Origin: Gammaproteobacteria bacterium
GTDB lineage: Bacteria; Pseudomonadota; Gammaproteobacteria; Enterobacterales; Alteromonadaceae
Length of the DNA stretch: 64,000 nt
Assembly: GCA_017302255.1 (NCBI GenBank)
Contig: JAFLDV010000013.1
Location: 1 to 64,000, forward strand
Reading direction: 5' to 3'
In this document: one piece after another, positions 52,427 through 61,661 of the stretch
Numbering within the stretch: the first letter of the stretch is position 1
Layout of the letters: every line of letters begins with the position of its first letter
Made by a program: the position numbers and the translations under genes
Notes under the pieces: model-generated
Told to the model about the DNA's origin: nothing
The model's database searches: none
What the model saw: the letters and a program-made list of their open reading frames with translations, nothing else

Positions 52427-54313
52427 ATGCCTCTATGGACTCGCATTTTCGCCTTAGCCACCTGCTGCAGTATCAGCGTTGCCGCCTCAGCAGACATCAA
52501 ACCCGACAAGTTAAAACTCGCAGTTAATGAAGCGCCGGTCTGTGAGAGCTTTTTGTCAGTCATCCAACAGCAGTATGAGTCGAATCAGTCGTTAGCAGTT
52601 TGGCAATCTGTGAAGTCGCAAAAGAAGGACATCCAAGCGATACCGGCCATGCAAACTCCGCGACCCATTATCAAGTTTACCCAGCCCTATGCGCATCCAA
52701 GTTGGCAATGGCTTGATTGGACGCCATGGCTTGCTCGCGAAGCGACCTTCGATACCAATTGGGGATATCCAGAGCAATACACTTTACTCACCTCCCCGCA
52801 TGCCCCAGCAGAAATTTCCGAGCGCTTGATGCTGCGAATTTACACGATTGGCTGGCGCGGTCCTTTTGTTGAGTATGCCTTGCTGCCTGCAGAGCAATTA
52901 GCGAACCTTAAAAATCCAGAGTTAGTGTCGGATAAGCTCGAAGCATTTATACAGCCATTTGCGATGCGTGAACTTAATAACTCGGCAAGAGGAGCGGCTT
53001 TCAACTTGTTCAAGTTCGAAGATGAACTCTATTATTTGGGTGAAGAACAATCACTTTGGCGAGCTTGGCCTGCACCAGCGCAAGTCTGCCTCGTTGCCAA
53101 AACTGCCTTGCCGGAAATCGCTGAAATTCGCGCGTTACACCGCGAGGTCATGGATAACTATGTCACCTTGGGTGAAAATGAAAACCACGGTACTCTTGGG
53201 TTTAGACCGCCAATTGGCAACGGCGCTTGGTATGATTTGTTGGCACGCCCATGGCTACTAAAGCCTACAAAACCGGACTGTGCTGACAATAGCTGCATCG
53301 CCAGTGATGCTGTAGCCAAGTGGCTGCAATTGTTTGGCAGAACTGATGCTTGGAGCCAGCGTGAAGCGCTCGCGCTGCAAGAATTAATGGCGTTAGCTGA
53401 GCTTCCTGCTGCCAATTTTTATCAACAGCATTTTGCAATGAGCGAGGAACTGGCGAAAGTTACTGGAGCACAGGCGATCCATAACTACATGTATCAAGCC
53501 AGTGGCGCGAGTCCAGCTGACAACAGCAGCGCAACAATCTCATGCGGCGATGATGCCGACGATAATGAAATCACCGGCATCTGCGCCTGGCAGGCAGATT
53601 ACCCGCTGGACCATTTCATAACCCTTGATAGCCAGCAACAGCAACAACTGCTGACGCAAAGCAATTGGCATGGCAAAACCGCCTTGATGTGGGCAGCTCA
53701 TTTCAACGACTACGATGCCATCGAGCAATTACTAGCACAACAGGCGCCAGTCAATGCCGTAACAGCCGTGAAAAGCAAATGGCGCTCGCTACAACAAGAC
53801 CAGCGGTCAGCGCTGATGTATGCCGCGGAAAACGCCGCGCCAGCGACTATCGCATTACTATTAAAAGCTGGTGCCAGCACCACGGCAAAAGATAGCGCCG
53901 GTAATGATTTGGCGTTTTATTTAAAGAAAAACCGTAGCTTGCAGTTGCGCGGTATCACCGGAAACTCAGTTGAACAGCTTCACCAGCAAACAGTGCCAGA
54001 ACTCTCATTTGCTTGCGACAAGGTCACACGCGCACATGAACAACTGCTATGTAGCTCAAAGGGCCTGAGAATTTATGACGCTGAATTAAGTAGTCGTTAC
54101 CAAGCGCTGCAGAAAACCGCTATTGCCAGCAATTTAAAAGACCATCAACGGCAGTGGCTGAAAAAGGTATGGGCCGAGTGCAAGCTAGTGGAAAAAGCTG
54201 AAGAATTGCCGTGTTATAAACAGCAGTATCGAGTGCGGATCCGCCTGCTAGACATGTTACTTGAGCAGCTAAAACCTTTGTCCGCCGAGCGCAATCCGGA
54301 GATTGCGTATTAG
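52427..54313 (+). CDS. Secreted ankyrin-repeat protein with LprI-like C-terminal domain
   Basis: 628 residues with a signal peptide (about 1-22, SASA-D). Residues about 23-400 match no domain I know and include DNSCIASDAVAKW and CGDDADDNEITGICAW. Ankyrin repeats follow (about 415-510: GKTALMWAAHFNDYDAIEQLL, then RSALMYAAENAAPATIALLLKAGAS). The C-terminal 110 residues have the LprI/DUF1311 pattern: FACDKVTRAHEQLLC, YDAELSSRYQAL, HQRQWLKKVWAEC, LPCYKQQY with four Cys, as in lysozyme-inhibitor-like domains. A periplasmic role in binding or inhibition is plausible. Single gene; no close operon partner. Confidence 0.75.
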   Translation: MPLWTRIFALATCCSISVAASADIKPDKLKLAVNEAPVCESFLSVIQQQYESNQSLAVWQSVKSQKKDIQAIPAMQTPRPIIKFTQPYAHPSWQWLDWTPWLAREATFDTNWGYPEQYTLLTSPHAPAEISERLMLRIYTIGWRGPFVEYALLPAEQLANLKNPELVSDKLEAFIQPFAMRELNNSARGAAFNLFKFEDELYYLGEEQSLWRAWPAPAQVCLVAKTALPEIAEIRALHREVMDNYVTLGENENHGTLGFRPPIGNGAWYDLLARPWLLKPTKPDCADNSCIASDAVAKWLQLFGRTDAWSQREALALQELMALAELPAANFYQQHFAMSEELAKVTGAQAIHNYMYQASGASPADNSSATISCGDDADDNEITGICAWQADYPLDHFITLDSQQQQQLLTQSNWHGKTALMWAAHFNDYDAIEQLLAQQAPVNAVTAVKSKWRSLQQDQRSALMYAAENAAPATIALLLKAGASTTAKDSAGNDLAFYLKKNRSLQLRGITGNSVEQLHQQTVPELSFACDKVTRAHEQLLCSSKGLRIYDAELSSRYQALQKTAIASNLKDHQRQWLKKVWAECKLVEKAEELPCYKQQYRVRIRLLDMLLEQLKPLSAERNPEIAY

Positions 54314-54440
54314 CAACGACAACAGCCAGTGCTAACCATTAGCTAGATGACAAATAGCAACACAGTAAGCAACGCAGCAATCAACGCAGAAATTATTGTT
54401 GCATTTTTAGCTGCGTTTTTAGCTGCGTTTTAATTAAGGT

Positions 54441-54481
54441 CGCATCGACGCCAGTGTGCCGAACACTATCGGAACGATGCG
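54441..54481 (-). terminator. Possible terminator of the sugar MFS gene
   Basis: CGCATCG (54441-54447) pairs with CGATGCG (54475-54481) over a 27-base interior that can also partly pair. It starts 2 bp beyond the MFS stop. The trailing T-run is weak. A 12-bp tandem (TTTTTAGCTGCG) lies just beyond, at 54404-54430. Confidence 0.4.
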
Positions 54482-54483
54482 GC

Positions 54484-55707
54484 TTAGTCGGCAAATTGTG
54501 CCAATCGCGCTGCGGCTGGTTTGGCGAAAAAATTCCACCAAAGGCCGAGGCACAGCACTAGGGCAAAACCAGTGGCGAGGTAAAAACCGTAGCTAACATC
54601 ACCAAACCAATCGCCGACAATGCCCATCAATAATGGGCCAACTGCCGCAGCTAATGCGGTAAAGGCTAAAATAAGACCAGCCGCAGCGCCGTGTTGGCTG
54701 CGCTCAAAACAGCTGATGCCTTTGGAATTGAGTGTCGGGTACATCATCGCCATAAACAGGCCTGACAACGGCATCAACCATAAAGCCCAATCCACGCCGT
54801 TAAGCATGCTTAGTGCAAAGCAGCCGAAGATCGCGGTACCAAAACAGGCCAACAATAATGCCCAATCGAACAAACTTAACAACCATTCGGCTAAGAACCG
54901 GCCCGCTGTGCGTAAGATAAAAAACAGCATGATGGCGTTGGCGGCAAAGAAGGTCCAATTGCCTTGATATTGCTGTAATAAGGTTGGAAGCCAGACGAAA
55001 ATCGCCACTTCCGCCGCGACATAAAAGGCGATAGCGAGTGAGAAACCTAAGGCGTACGGGTCTTTGACCAATTTCAAACTTTGGAACACTGAGCTTTGCT
55101 CAGCTTGTTTATATTCTGGATAATCTAAGCGATAAGCTAAAACCAACAACACTGCGCAAATAAAACCAGCGAGCAGATACAGTTGCGTCCAGGCCATGTC
55201 ATAAGCAATCAACAGACTCACCAAACCAGGGCCAAAAATTGCGCCAAGACCAAAAAAACCTTCGACTCGGTTCATCAGCCGGGTATGGCCTTCGGCATTA
55301 TGACTAACATCACCGATGAGTGCCAAAGCACCAGTTTTAAACAAACCGATACTCAAACCGCACAAACCAAGCAAACATAAATAAAACGGAAAATTCTGCT
55401 CTAAGGCAAAGGCAATACAGGCCAATGTGTACAACGCAAGACCGGCAAGGATGACTTTCTTACGGCCAATATTATCGGCCAAACGGCCCAGAAACAGCCC
55501 AGAGAAACCGATAAACACCATTGGCACATAATGGAACGCCGCCGCTTGGGTTAGGCTTAACTGAAATTGCTCCACTACTTTTGGAATAATGACCCCAACC
55601 GCGTCAGTGGTCATGGCGAACACAAAAAACATCAAGCAAGTCATCCATTTAACTTGCGTAAAATCGTGCGAAATCTTCGCCACTGCCGTGCTTGCTGGTT
55701 GTTGCAT
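54484..55707 (-). CDS. MFS sugar transporter
   Basis: 407 residues, 12 predicted helices. LADNIGRKKVILAG (loop 2-3), the NRVEGFFGLGAIFGPGL motif in helix 5 and LNSKGISCFERSQHGAAAGLIL place it in the MFS, similar to FucP/GlcP-type and related porters. The start at 55707 follows AGGAT; the frame extends upstream to 55758. The presence of an operator before it matching the one of the TonB receptor at 17802 suggests an alpha-glucoside or glucose cargo. Exact substrate not readable. Confidence 0.85.
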   Translation of the reverse strand: MQQPASTAVAKISHDFTQVKWMTCLMFFVFAMTTDAVGVIIPKVVEQFQLSLTQAAAFHYVPMVFIGFSGLFLGRLADNIGRKKVILAGLALYTLACIAFALEQNFPFYLCLLGLCGLSIGLFKTGALALIGDVSHNAEGHTRLMNRVEGFFGLGAIFGPGLVSLLIAYDMAWTQLYLLAGFICAVLLVLAYRLDYPEYKQAEQSSVFQSLKLVKDPYALGFSLAIAFYVAAEVAIFVWLPTLLQQYQGNWTFFAANAIMLFFILRTAGRFLAEWLLSLFDWALLLACFGTAIFGCFALSMLNGVDWALWLMPLSGLFMAMMYPTLNSKGISCFERSQHGAAAGLILAFTALAAAVGPLLMGIVGDWFGDVSYGFYLATGFALVLCLGLWWNFFAKPAAARLAQFAD

Positions 55708-55897
55708 TATCCTGCCCTTCTGGTTTTCGTGATGAAGATTCTGCAAAGTCGTTTGCAATAACAGGGGAATCGAGCCCCGTCATCACTCGGCTTTACAACA
55801 CTGCGGGATCCACCACAGCGCGTGGCAATCACACTTCAATCACTCTTTTAATTTTTACCCTGCGAACACTTGGTAAAGCAAGGATGTTATGATTTTT

Positions 55898-55926
55898 AAG
55901 CTACACCTTAAACGATTAAGTTTCAA
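55898..55926 (-). promoter_or_regulatory. Promoter with embedded operator for the sugar MFS gene
   Basis: On the minus strand: TTGAAA (55926-55921), 17-base spacer, TAGCTT (55903-55898). The spacer contains CTTAATCGTTTAAG (plus strand CTTAAACGATTAAG, 55907-55920), 13 of 14 identical to the palindrome at 17802-17815. A repressor there would block polymerase directly. Confidence 0.55.
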
Positions 55927-56141
55927 GATGAGACATTTAGAAAATGCTATAAATTTGAGCAGAAGCGCAGATCTTGGTTTTAGCAGCCGCTCAGGGGGAC
56001 CGGCAGCTAGTTGGAAAATTTAGTAGGCTACTATTGGAATTTACGATACGAGTTGCCACTTGCATGCGCTGCAAGCTAACAACTCATATTATTGAATATT
56101 AGTATATTTACAGATTAAACATCAGATCCACAGATACATAC

Positions 56142-56729
56142 TTAGTCTGGCTTAGTTTGACTATCTAATGCCATTTCTTTCTCTTGAAATGGCAATGCCA
56201 CTATCGACTTTACAAACAGCCACAGCACCTTAGAAACTAAAGCAATAAGCAATATTGTCAATAAGTTGAACACTAGCCATGGTTCATCACCGCCAAAAGA
56301 CAAGAAAACTTCAATTGAAAAACGTTGCTCGACAATCCACGTACTCAAGCCATTCCCAAGCAGTATACAAAGGTAACTAAAGCAAAGGCTTGACGCAGAA
56401 AACAACGACATCTTCCCGAATGAAACTTGCACATGCTGCTGCTTGCTTGCCAGATGTACACTCAACAAAACTGCCAAACTAGCAATGACACAAACGGCGC
56501 CAATACCAAAAGTCAGCAACATCATCAGCAGCCAAAGCAGTTTCACTACTCCCATTAAGGCTTGATGCTGCACAAATAGAGCGTTGCCGTTCATCAGATA
56601 TATCAAGCCAATGTATGGGACTACTGGCAAAACCATGTAAGGTAAATAACGCACAGCAGCTTGGTCATCACCACTTTTCGCTTCGGAATGTTGCCGATTT
56701 TTTTGGGCTAACTTTTCTAACGGGTCCAT
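56142..56729 (-). CDS. Hypothetical four-helix membrane protein
   Basis: 195 residues. Charged N-terminus (MDPLEKLAQKNRQHSEAKSG), then hydrophobic segments about 30-47, 60-90, 105-125 and 150-172. No family recognised; no enzymatic motif seen. GGAGAAAGA precedes the ATG. The 430-bp stretch to its right holds only the MFS promoter/operator. Monocistronic by spacing. Confidence 0.65.
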   Translation of the reverse strand: MDPLEKLAQKNRQHSEAKSGDDQAAVRYLPYMVLPVVPYIGLIYLMNGNALFVQHQALMGVVKLLWLLMMLLTFGIGAVCVIASLAVLLSVHLASKQQHVQVSFGKMSLFSASSLCFSYLCILLGNGLSTWIVEQRFSIEVFLSFGGDEPWLVFNLLTILLIALVSKVLWLFVKSIVALPFQEKEMALDSQTKPD

Positions 56730-56835
56730 TCTTTCTCCAATTTGTAACTATACGACCAGGGCAATAAAATTTGCGATTAAACTCACCGCCCCCAAAACCG
56801 ACTTTTAACGCAACTAAATCGGCCGTGCCACAATG

Positions 56836-57153
56836 TTAAATCTCACCATAAACCGGGCGGTCTGGGCCTAGCCAATGCACAGTTTTGATAGTTCCATGCA
56901 GCAAACCTTTGGCACGTAGCGCTTGGAAAATATCAGCGGGTGTCCAACCTGGACCCGCTGCAACAAAAGCAAAACCCCAAGCATTTAGTTTTGTAAGGTA
57001 CTCAACTAGCGTTGCTTCATCTGGGTATGGCAACAAAAAATGCGTTTCATCTAATTTACTAGCCCCAACCAGCGCGGTTAATTGGGTAGCTAAAGCGCGA
57101 CTTTCACAAAACACAGCAATGCGATCAGCCAATACAATTTCGATGTAATCCAT
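56836..57153 (-). CDS. Hypothetical cytoplasmic protein
   Basis: 105 residues from ATG 57153 with AGGAAC 7 bases upstream. Compact alpha/beta look: MDYIEIVLADRIAVFCESRA, HFLLPYPDEATLVEYLTKL, GFAFVAAGPGWTPADIFQALR and HWLGPDRPVYGEI. No signal peptide or membrane segment. Family not recognised. It is followed on the minus strand by about 100 bp and the 56142 gene, not clearly an operon. Confidence 0.6.
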   Translation of the reverse strand: MDYIEIVLADRIAVFCESRALATQLTALVGASKLDETHFLLPYPDEATLVEYLTKLNAWGFAFVAAGPGWTPADIFQALRAKGLLHGTIKTVHWLGPDRPVYGEI

Positions 57154-57189
57154 AGCAGTGTTCCTTTGAATTGAACCGTACGCAGCCCG

Positions 57190-57226
57190 CCGAGCTAAGC
57201 AAACCGAGCTAAGCAAACCGAGCTAA
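57190..57226. repeat. Tandem 14-bp repeat, about 2.6 copies
   Basis: CCGAGCTAAGCAAA at 57190-57203 and 57204-57217, with a partial third copy to 57226. It lies just upstream of the 56836-57153 gene. Confidence 0.7.
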
Positions 57227-57272
57227 ATGAACGATGGTTCCAACTCAATAACAACAACAGCGTTCAGCACTA

Positions 57273-57554
57273 TCATCGGTCGGTCTTGTTCTTTTGGTAA
57301 GAACCATCTTCATAAGAGGCTTGGAGCGCTTTGTTTTTGCCTGATTCATAGAACATCCAACCAATAGCCAAAAGCAGCACTGGCACTAAGTACTTGCCAA
57401 ACTCAAGGCCAACAGCGCCACTAAAGGTGGTTGGTTTCACCAACGGGGATTGCGCAACGCCAAATAATTTCATCAAAATATTTGCAGCCGCAACCATAAA
57501 GAATACATAAGCAATATTCTTTCTAGTTTTTGCTTGTTGTCTCGCCTTGCTCAT
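57273..57554 (-). CDS. Hypothetical two-helix membrane protein
   Basis: 93 residues: basic N-terminus (SKARQQAKTRKN), hydrophobic segments about 14-33 and 55-72, and a charged Lys/Asp tail. GGAGACAAT precedes ATG 57554. No family recognised. The 342-bp stretch to the next gene on the other strand holds nothing I can identify. Confidence 0.6.
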   Translation of the reverse strand: MSKARQQAKTRKNIAYVFFMVAAANILMKLFGVAQSPLVKPTTFSGAVGLEFGKYLVPVLLLAIGWMFYESGKNKALQASYEDGSYQKNKTDR

Positions 57555-57896
57555 ATTGTCTCCTTTTTCTGCGGATACGCATTCAATTTTGCCGAAACTT
57601 CGTTAAGTGTGAAAATTTACCCTAAGTTCCCAGCGATTTCACCAGTAATTTACCAGTCGTTTCAATCTTTGTGCGGCATAGCTTTTCACCGAGCTTGCAA
57701 GTACTCACCAAAGATACCTGATGCCCTGTGATAAACGGATTTGAGACGGCCGCTATATTGGTATTAGCAAATTTTAAAATCGGCAAAGCTAACACCTTCC
57801 AACCCAATAAAGAGTTGTCCCTTTAATAGTCTCAGCTAATTGTTTTTGACTGGAAGATGTAATAACCTCAAAGCGATAAACAGGAACGGAGGCAAC

Positions 57897-58412
57897 ATGT
57901 TTATTGATTGGCTATCAAAAAAAAATTTAGAAGATTCAGATAGTTTAATCATCAGAAGCGCCGCAGTTATTTTGTTTGCAGGCACAGTCTTCATGCTAGA
58001 TGAAGTCTTGATCTGGAACTTAAATTTCCTATTACTAATTGTTATTTCTGCAATCGCTGGAAGCATCGGATTTCTTGTTGCAAAAACCTGCCCTATGGCA
58101 ATTAAAGCGATTGCCCCCGTTGTATTCTTAGGGGTAACAGCTTCGTTTTCGACGGAGCTGTACCAGAGCTATTCATTCCAAAAAGAGCGATCCATATTTT
58201 TAGCTGAAACAGTAAATTGTAAGACGTTAGGCTTGCAGATTGTAAACAAAGATTCAGAGACCCCTGTATGTATGAAGCGGGCTACACTCGCCAATGAAGA
58301 ATATTGCAGTTATTTTATGGATAATCAGTGGTTTTGTTCGAGATATAGCCACTCGGATGTAATAGCCATGCCTAAAGGCCATCAACTGCCCTCGATTGCA
58401 TTTATCAAATAA
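57897..58412 (+). CDS. Hypothetical membrane protein
   Basis: 171 residues from ATG 57897, which has a strong GGAGG at 57888-57892; the in-frame extension to 57840 is not needed. Three hydrophobic segments (about 22-37, 42-63, 72-88) are followed by an apparently periplasmic C-terminal part with Cys (TVNCKTLGL, PVCMKRAT, EYCSYF, WFCSRY). No family recognised. Confidence 0.65.
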   Translation: MFIDWLSKKNLEDSDSLIIRSAAVILFAGTVFMLDEVLIWNLNFLLLIVISAIAGSIGFLVAKTCPMAIKAIAPVVFLGVTASFSTELYQSYSFQKERSIFLAETVNCKTLGLQIVNKDSETPVCMKRATLANEEYCSYFMDNQWFCSRYSHSDVIAMPKGHQLPSIAFIK

Positions 58413-58665
58413 AATTGGCCACGGTTTTATGGTGTGCCAATATCTTTGCTTTGACTCCTCCGCTAGGTTTTGCCGCAAAGCACATGACTAACCTGCAGTA
58501 GTTCGCCAATACGATGCCGAACGTAGGTGGGTAGAATGCGGTTTTTTTGCCCATAATTACGCTATTTTGTAAGTTTTCGCAGTTATCTTGGCCAGTTCAA
58601 TGTAGAATGCCGCCTTTAAAGCTGGTTCAGCTTTGACCTTTGACTGCACATCTGTTGGAATTTTA

Positions 58666-58977
58666 ATGAAAAAGACATTCGCTTTAACACACCCGAAAAT
58701 CAATCCAGCGCGTTTAGCGGACGCCATCAAGCACGAAATTAAAAAGTATCTCAACAGAGAGCGTCGTAAGACTCTGCCACAACATGCTGATTACTGGACC
58801 TTTGATTGCCGCTTTGGTGCAACTGAGGCGTCAGCAGCAAAGATTTTCACCTCGGAAATCAACAAGCATATTGATGCAGCTTTAGCACAAGATTTGCCTG
58901 AGTTTTATATTGAAATTTTGGCTCGTGCAGCCCAACACCAACCTCGTGCAGCATTTGATCACGGCGACGCGGAATAA
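58666..58977 (+). CDS. DUF6172 family protein
   Basis: 103 residues from ATG 58666. The sequence MKKTFALTHPKINPARLADA, then KYLNRERRKTLP, YWTFDCRFG and the Ala-rich C-terminal helices are characteristic of the DUF6172 family found in gammaproteobacteria. Small basic, soluble, no signal; function unknown. GGAA lies upstream. Single gene, 200 bp before the DEAD-box helicase. Confidence 0.75.
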   Translation: MKKTFALTHPKINPARLADAIKHEIKKYLNRERRKTLPQHADYWTFDCRFGATEASAAKIFTSEINKHIDAALAQDLPEFYIEILARAAQHQPRAAFDHGDAE

Positions 58978-59177
58978 GCGAACATCGTCAGCACAAATGG
59001 CCAATGCTTACTGATTTAGGTAAGCATTGGTGCAAATTGGCAGGCATTTTTCCGAGAAAATCGCCTTAGAACTGCGTTAAATTGACTTAATAACAAGCAA
59101 TTCTCTCTAATACTGCCAAAATACTGTATATTCCTCCCCTTATTTTTTGACTGTAGCAATTCTACAGAGGATCTTTT

Positions 59178-60530
59178 ATGCAATTTTCATCTTTAGATTT
59201 AGCTCCAGATTTGCAACGCGGACTGGTTGAATGTGGTTACAGCACCATGACGCCTGTGCAAATGCAGGCCATTGTGCCGGCTCGTCGCGGAAAAGACTTA
59301 CAAGTCACAGCGCAAACTGGCACCGGTAAAACCGCTGCTTTTGCCCTGCCAATTTTGCAACGCATGTTAGATGCGCCAAAACCAACTGCGGAAAAACGCC
59401 CACGCGCGTTAATTCTGACGCCTACCCGTGAACTTGCTGAGCAAATCGCTGATGCAATTAACGGCTATGCCAAATTTTTGCCAATTAGCGTCACGGCACT
59501 GTACGGCGGCGTAAAAATGGGCGGGCAAGCCAATAAATTAGCGGCTGGTGTAGACATTGTGATTAGTACGCCAGGTCGTTTGTTAGAGCACATGAGCCTT
59601 GGCAACGTTATTCTTAGCGATGTTGAATTTGTCGTACTGGATGAAGCCGACCGTATGCTTGATATGGGCTTTATCACTGACGCGCTGAAACTGTTGCAAA
59701 TGACTTCACCGAACCGCCAAACCATGTTGTTTTCTGCAACTACGTCACCGGCGGTGAACGAGTTATCGCATAAAATCCTAAAAAATCATCAGCAAATTCG
59801 CGTTGCCAAAGTAAACAGCACCGCCGACACCGTCAATCATGTGATTTATCCGGTTGAAGAAAGTCGCAAAATTGAGCTATTTGAAAAGCTGTTAGCCGAG
59901 AAAAACTGGTTCCAAGTGTTGGTGTTCACCAGCACTAAAGATCAGGCCGACCGCTTATTGGCTGGTTTGCAACAGCGTAAAATTGATGCGGCAGTCTGTC
60001 ATGGCGATAAAAGCCAAGGCGCACGTCGTCGCGCCATTGCTGAGTTCAAGTCTGCTAAGCTGCAAGTATTGATTGCGACCGAAGTTGCAGCACGCGGCTT
60101 GGATATTCAAGGCCTTGATTATGTTGTGAATTTCAACTTGCCATATTTGCCAGAAGATTACGTGCACCGTATCGGCCGTACAGGTCGTGCTGGCGCTACC
60201 GGTAACGCGATTTCGTTTGTCAGCCGTGAAGAAGAACAAACTTTAGAGCGCATCCAAAAGCTGATTGGCGGCAAAATTGAACGCATCATCACCCCTGGTT
60301 TTGAAGTGAGCAACCGTGTGTCATTGCTGAAAAGCATTTCCCGCAAAGTCTTGTCAGGTCGTGCCAACAAAGCCAGCGAAACGGTGATTGAGCCAGCAAA
60401 TGGCGGTCGCGCTAAACCGCGTAATAAAGCTGAAGGCGAACAAGCCAGCAAGAAACCAGCACCAAAATTTTTAAAGCGCACTAACGACAACAGCGCCCCG
60501 AAAAAGTCCGGCGGCCGCGGTAAGAGCTAA
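59178..60530 (+). CDS. DEAD-box ATP-dependent RNA helicase (RhlE group)
   Basis: 450 residues. All helicase motifs are present: Q motif (GYSTMTPVQMQAI), I (AQTGTGKT), Ia (PTRELAEQ), Ib (TPGRL), II (DEAD), III (SAT), IV (VLVFTSTK), V (ARGLDIQGLDYVVNF) and VI (HRIGRTGRAG). A basic, Lys/Arg-rich tail (about 395-450) would bind RNA. By motif and length it belongs to the RhlE branch. Role: RNA unwinding in ribosome assembly, decay or cold adaptation. AGAGGATC precedes the ATG. Followed by a strong terminator. Confidence 0.93.
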   Translation: MQFSSLDLAPDLQRGLVECGYSTMTPVQMQAIVPARRGKDLQVTAQTGTGKTAAFALPILQRMLDAPKPTAEKRPRALILTPTRELAEQIADAINGYAKFLPISVTALYGGVKMGGQANKLAAGVDIVISTPGRLLEHMSLGNVILSDVEFVVLDEADRMLDMGFITDALKLLQMTSPNRQTMLFSATTSPAVNELSHKILKNHQQIRVAKVNSTADTVNHVIYPVEESRKIELFEKLLAEKNWFQVLVFTSTKDQADRLLAGLQQRKIDAAVCHGDKSQGARRRAIAEFKSAKLQVLIATEVAARGLDIQGLDYVVNFNLPYLPEDYVHRIGRTGRAGATGNAISFVSREEEQTLERIQKLIGGKIERIITPGFEVSNRVSLLKSISRKVLSGRANKASETVIEPANGGRAKPRNKAEGEQASKKPAPKFLKRTNDNSAPKKSGGRGKS

Positions 60531-60588
60531 CAGCAGCAACTGTTGCAATAAAAGCGCCGTGCGTTAAGTAAAAGTCGTTACGAAAAAG

Positions 60589-60619
60589 GTCGTTTGAGGC
60601 AATTCAAACGACTTTTTTT
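60589..60619 (+). terminator. Terminator after the DEAD-box helicase gene
   Basis: GTCGTTTGA (60589-60597) and TCAAACGAC (60604-60612) form a perfect 9-bp stem with a 6-base loop, followed by seven T. Confidence 0.85.
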
Positions 60620-60695
60620 ATGCGCAAAGCGCATAGCTAGGCTCTGCCACAACAAGGTTCAAACTCAATCACTATTTAAGTAGCAACCAAGTAAT

Positions 60696-61043
60696 TTATG
60701 CAATTGCAGTTTTAGCGAACCGTTGTTTGATAAATAGCGAAAGGACGAATAAGCAGCTAGCGTAACCAGCACCAATCAGCCAGCCATAACGCCAAAGCGT
60801 ATCGCGCCAGAAAAAACCATCGGGTGCATCATCCGACATTATCTCAGCAGCGCTGGCAAACGGATCTGCGGGCGGCAAGAAATAGCCCAAAACTACTTCA
60901 ACATTAAACGACAGCACATACCAGCCAATTGCAAAGGCCGGCACCATCAGGACAGCGACCAAGTACCAGTTAAATTTTGACCACCACGGCAGCGCGATCG
61001 ACATCAACCCCAATACTACAACCAATATCAACAACGTAGTCAT
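60696..61043 (-). CDS. Hypothetical membrane protein
   Basis: 115 residues with hydrophobic segments about 3-18, 27-45 and 88-107; between them a short acidic segment (AAEIMSDDAPDG). AGGACAATTGC precedes ATG 61043. No family recognised. It is one of four small or unknown genes in a row on the minus strand (60696-63034), which may share transcription, though the gaps are 90-190 bp. Confidence 0.65.
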   Translation of the reverse strand: MTTLLILVVVLGLMSIALPWWSKFNWYLVAVLMVPAFAIGWYVLSFNVEVVLGYFLPPADPFASAAEIMSDDAPDGFFWRDTLWRYGWLIGAGYASCLFVLSLFIKQRFAKTAIA

Positions 61044-61139
61044 GCAATTGTCCTAGCTTTATTAGTCTGTATCGACAACATCCAGCTCTTGGGATCTGCG
61101 ACATTGATTTGTCGCAAAACCCGACTTTAGAAATTTCCT

Positions 61140-61472
61140 TTACGCTTTTGGCATTCCGAATAATACAATCATCAACACTTGGGTAATCATGTTAATAACC
61201 AACACTATCGCTGAGTATGCCGCAATCTTACCTGTTGAAAATTTTGTCATGTTTTTCAATAGTAAAAACGGCGCAACGAAGTAACTTAGTTCTAACACAT
61301 ACGCTAACCAGATAGGTGCAGCGAAAGATGTGATGGCAATCTTACCGACAAACACAATTATTGCAGGAACCAAGATCAGTGAAGTTGCAGCGAAGCCATC
61401 AATATCACCGTTTTTTTCTTTTACTTTGAAAAAGGCCCACACCAGAAACGCCGCAATAGCGATTTGAATCAT
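61140..61472 (-). CDS. Hypothetical membrane protein
   Basis: 110 residues, four hydrophobic segments (about 2-17, 30-47, 54-72, 82-105); the loop after the first segment (KVKEKNGDIDG) is charged. AAGGATTTTTT precedes ATG 61472. No family recognised. Confidence 0.65.
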   Translation of the reverse strand: MIQIAIAAFLVWAFFKVKEKNGDIDGFAATSLILVPAIIVFVGKIAITSFAAPIWLAYVLELSYFVAPFLLLKNMTKFSTGKIAAYSAIVLVINMITQVLMIVLFGMPKA

Positions 61473-61661
61473 AAAAAATCCTTTGTTGTTATAAATTTCA
61501 GTCCGTTGAAAAGCCTAAACAAGCAGATGACGAAAGAAATTAAAAATTGATCGGGAGTTAAACTACGAGGTACTGCAAGATTAGCCAACAATACAGCTAA
61601 AGATTAACATTAAGATCATAAAAACATCAATTGCCAAGCTGAGCCCAATTCAATAATGCTG

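Noticed and set aside
58557-58754. Minus-strand frame opposite the DUF6172 gene
   Set aside because: It is antisense to the conserved DUF6172 protein with no start signal of its own.
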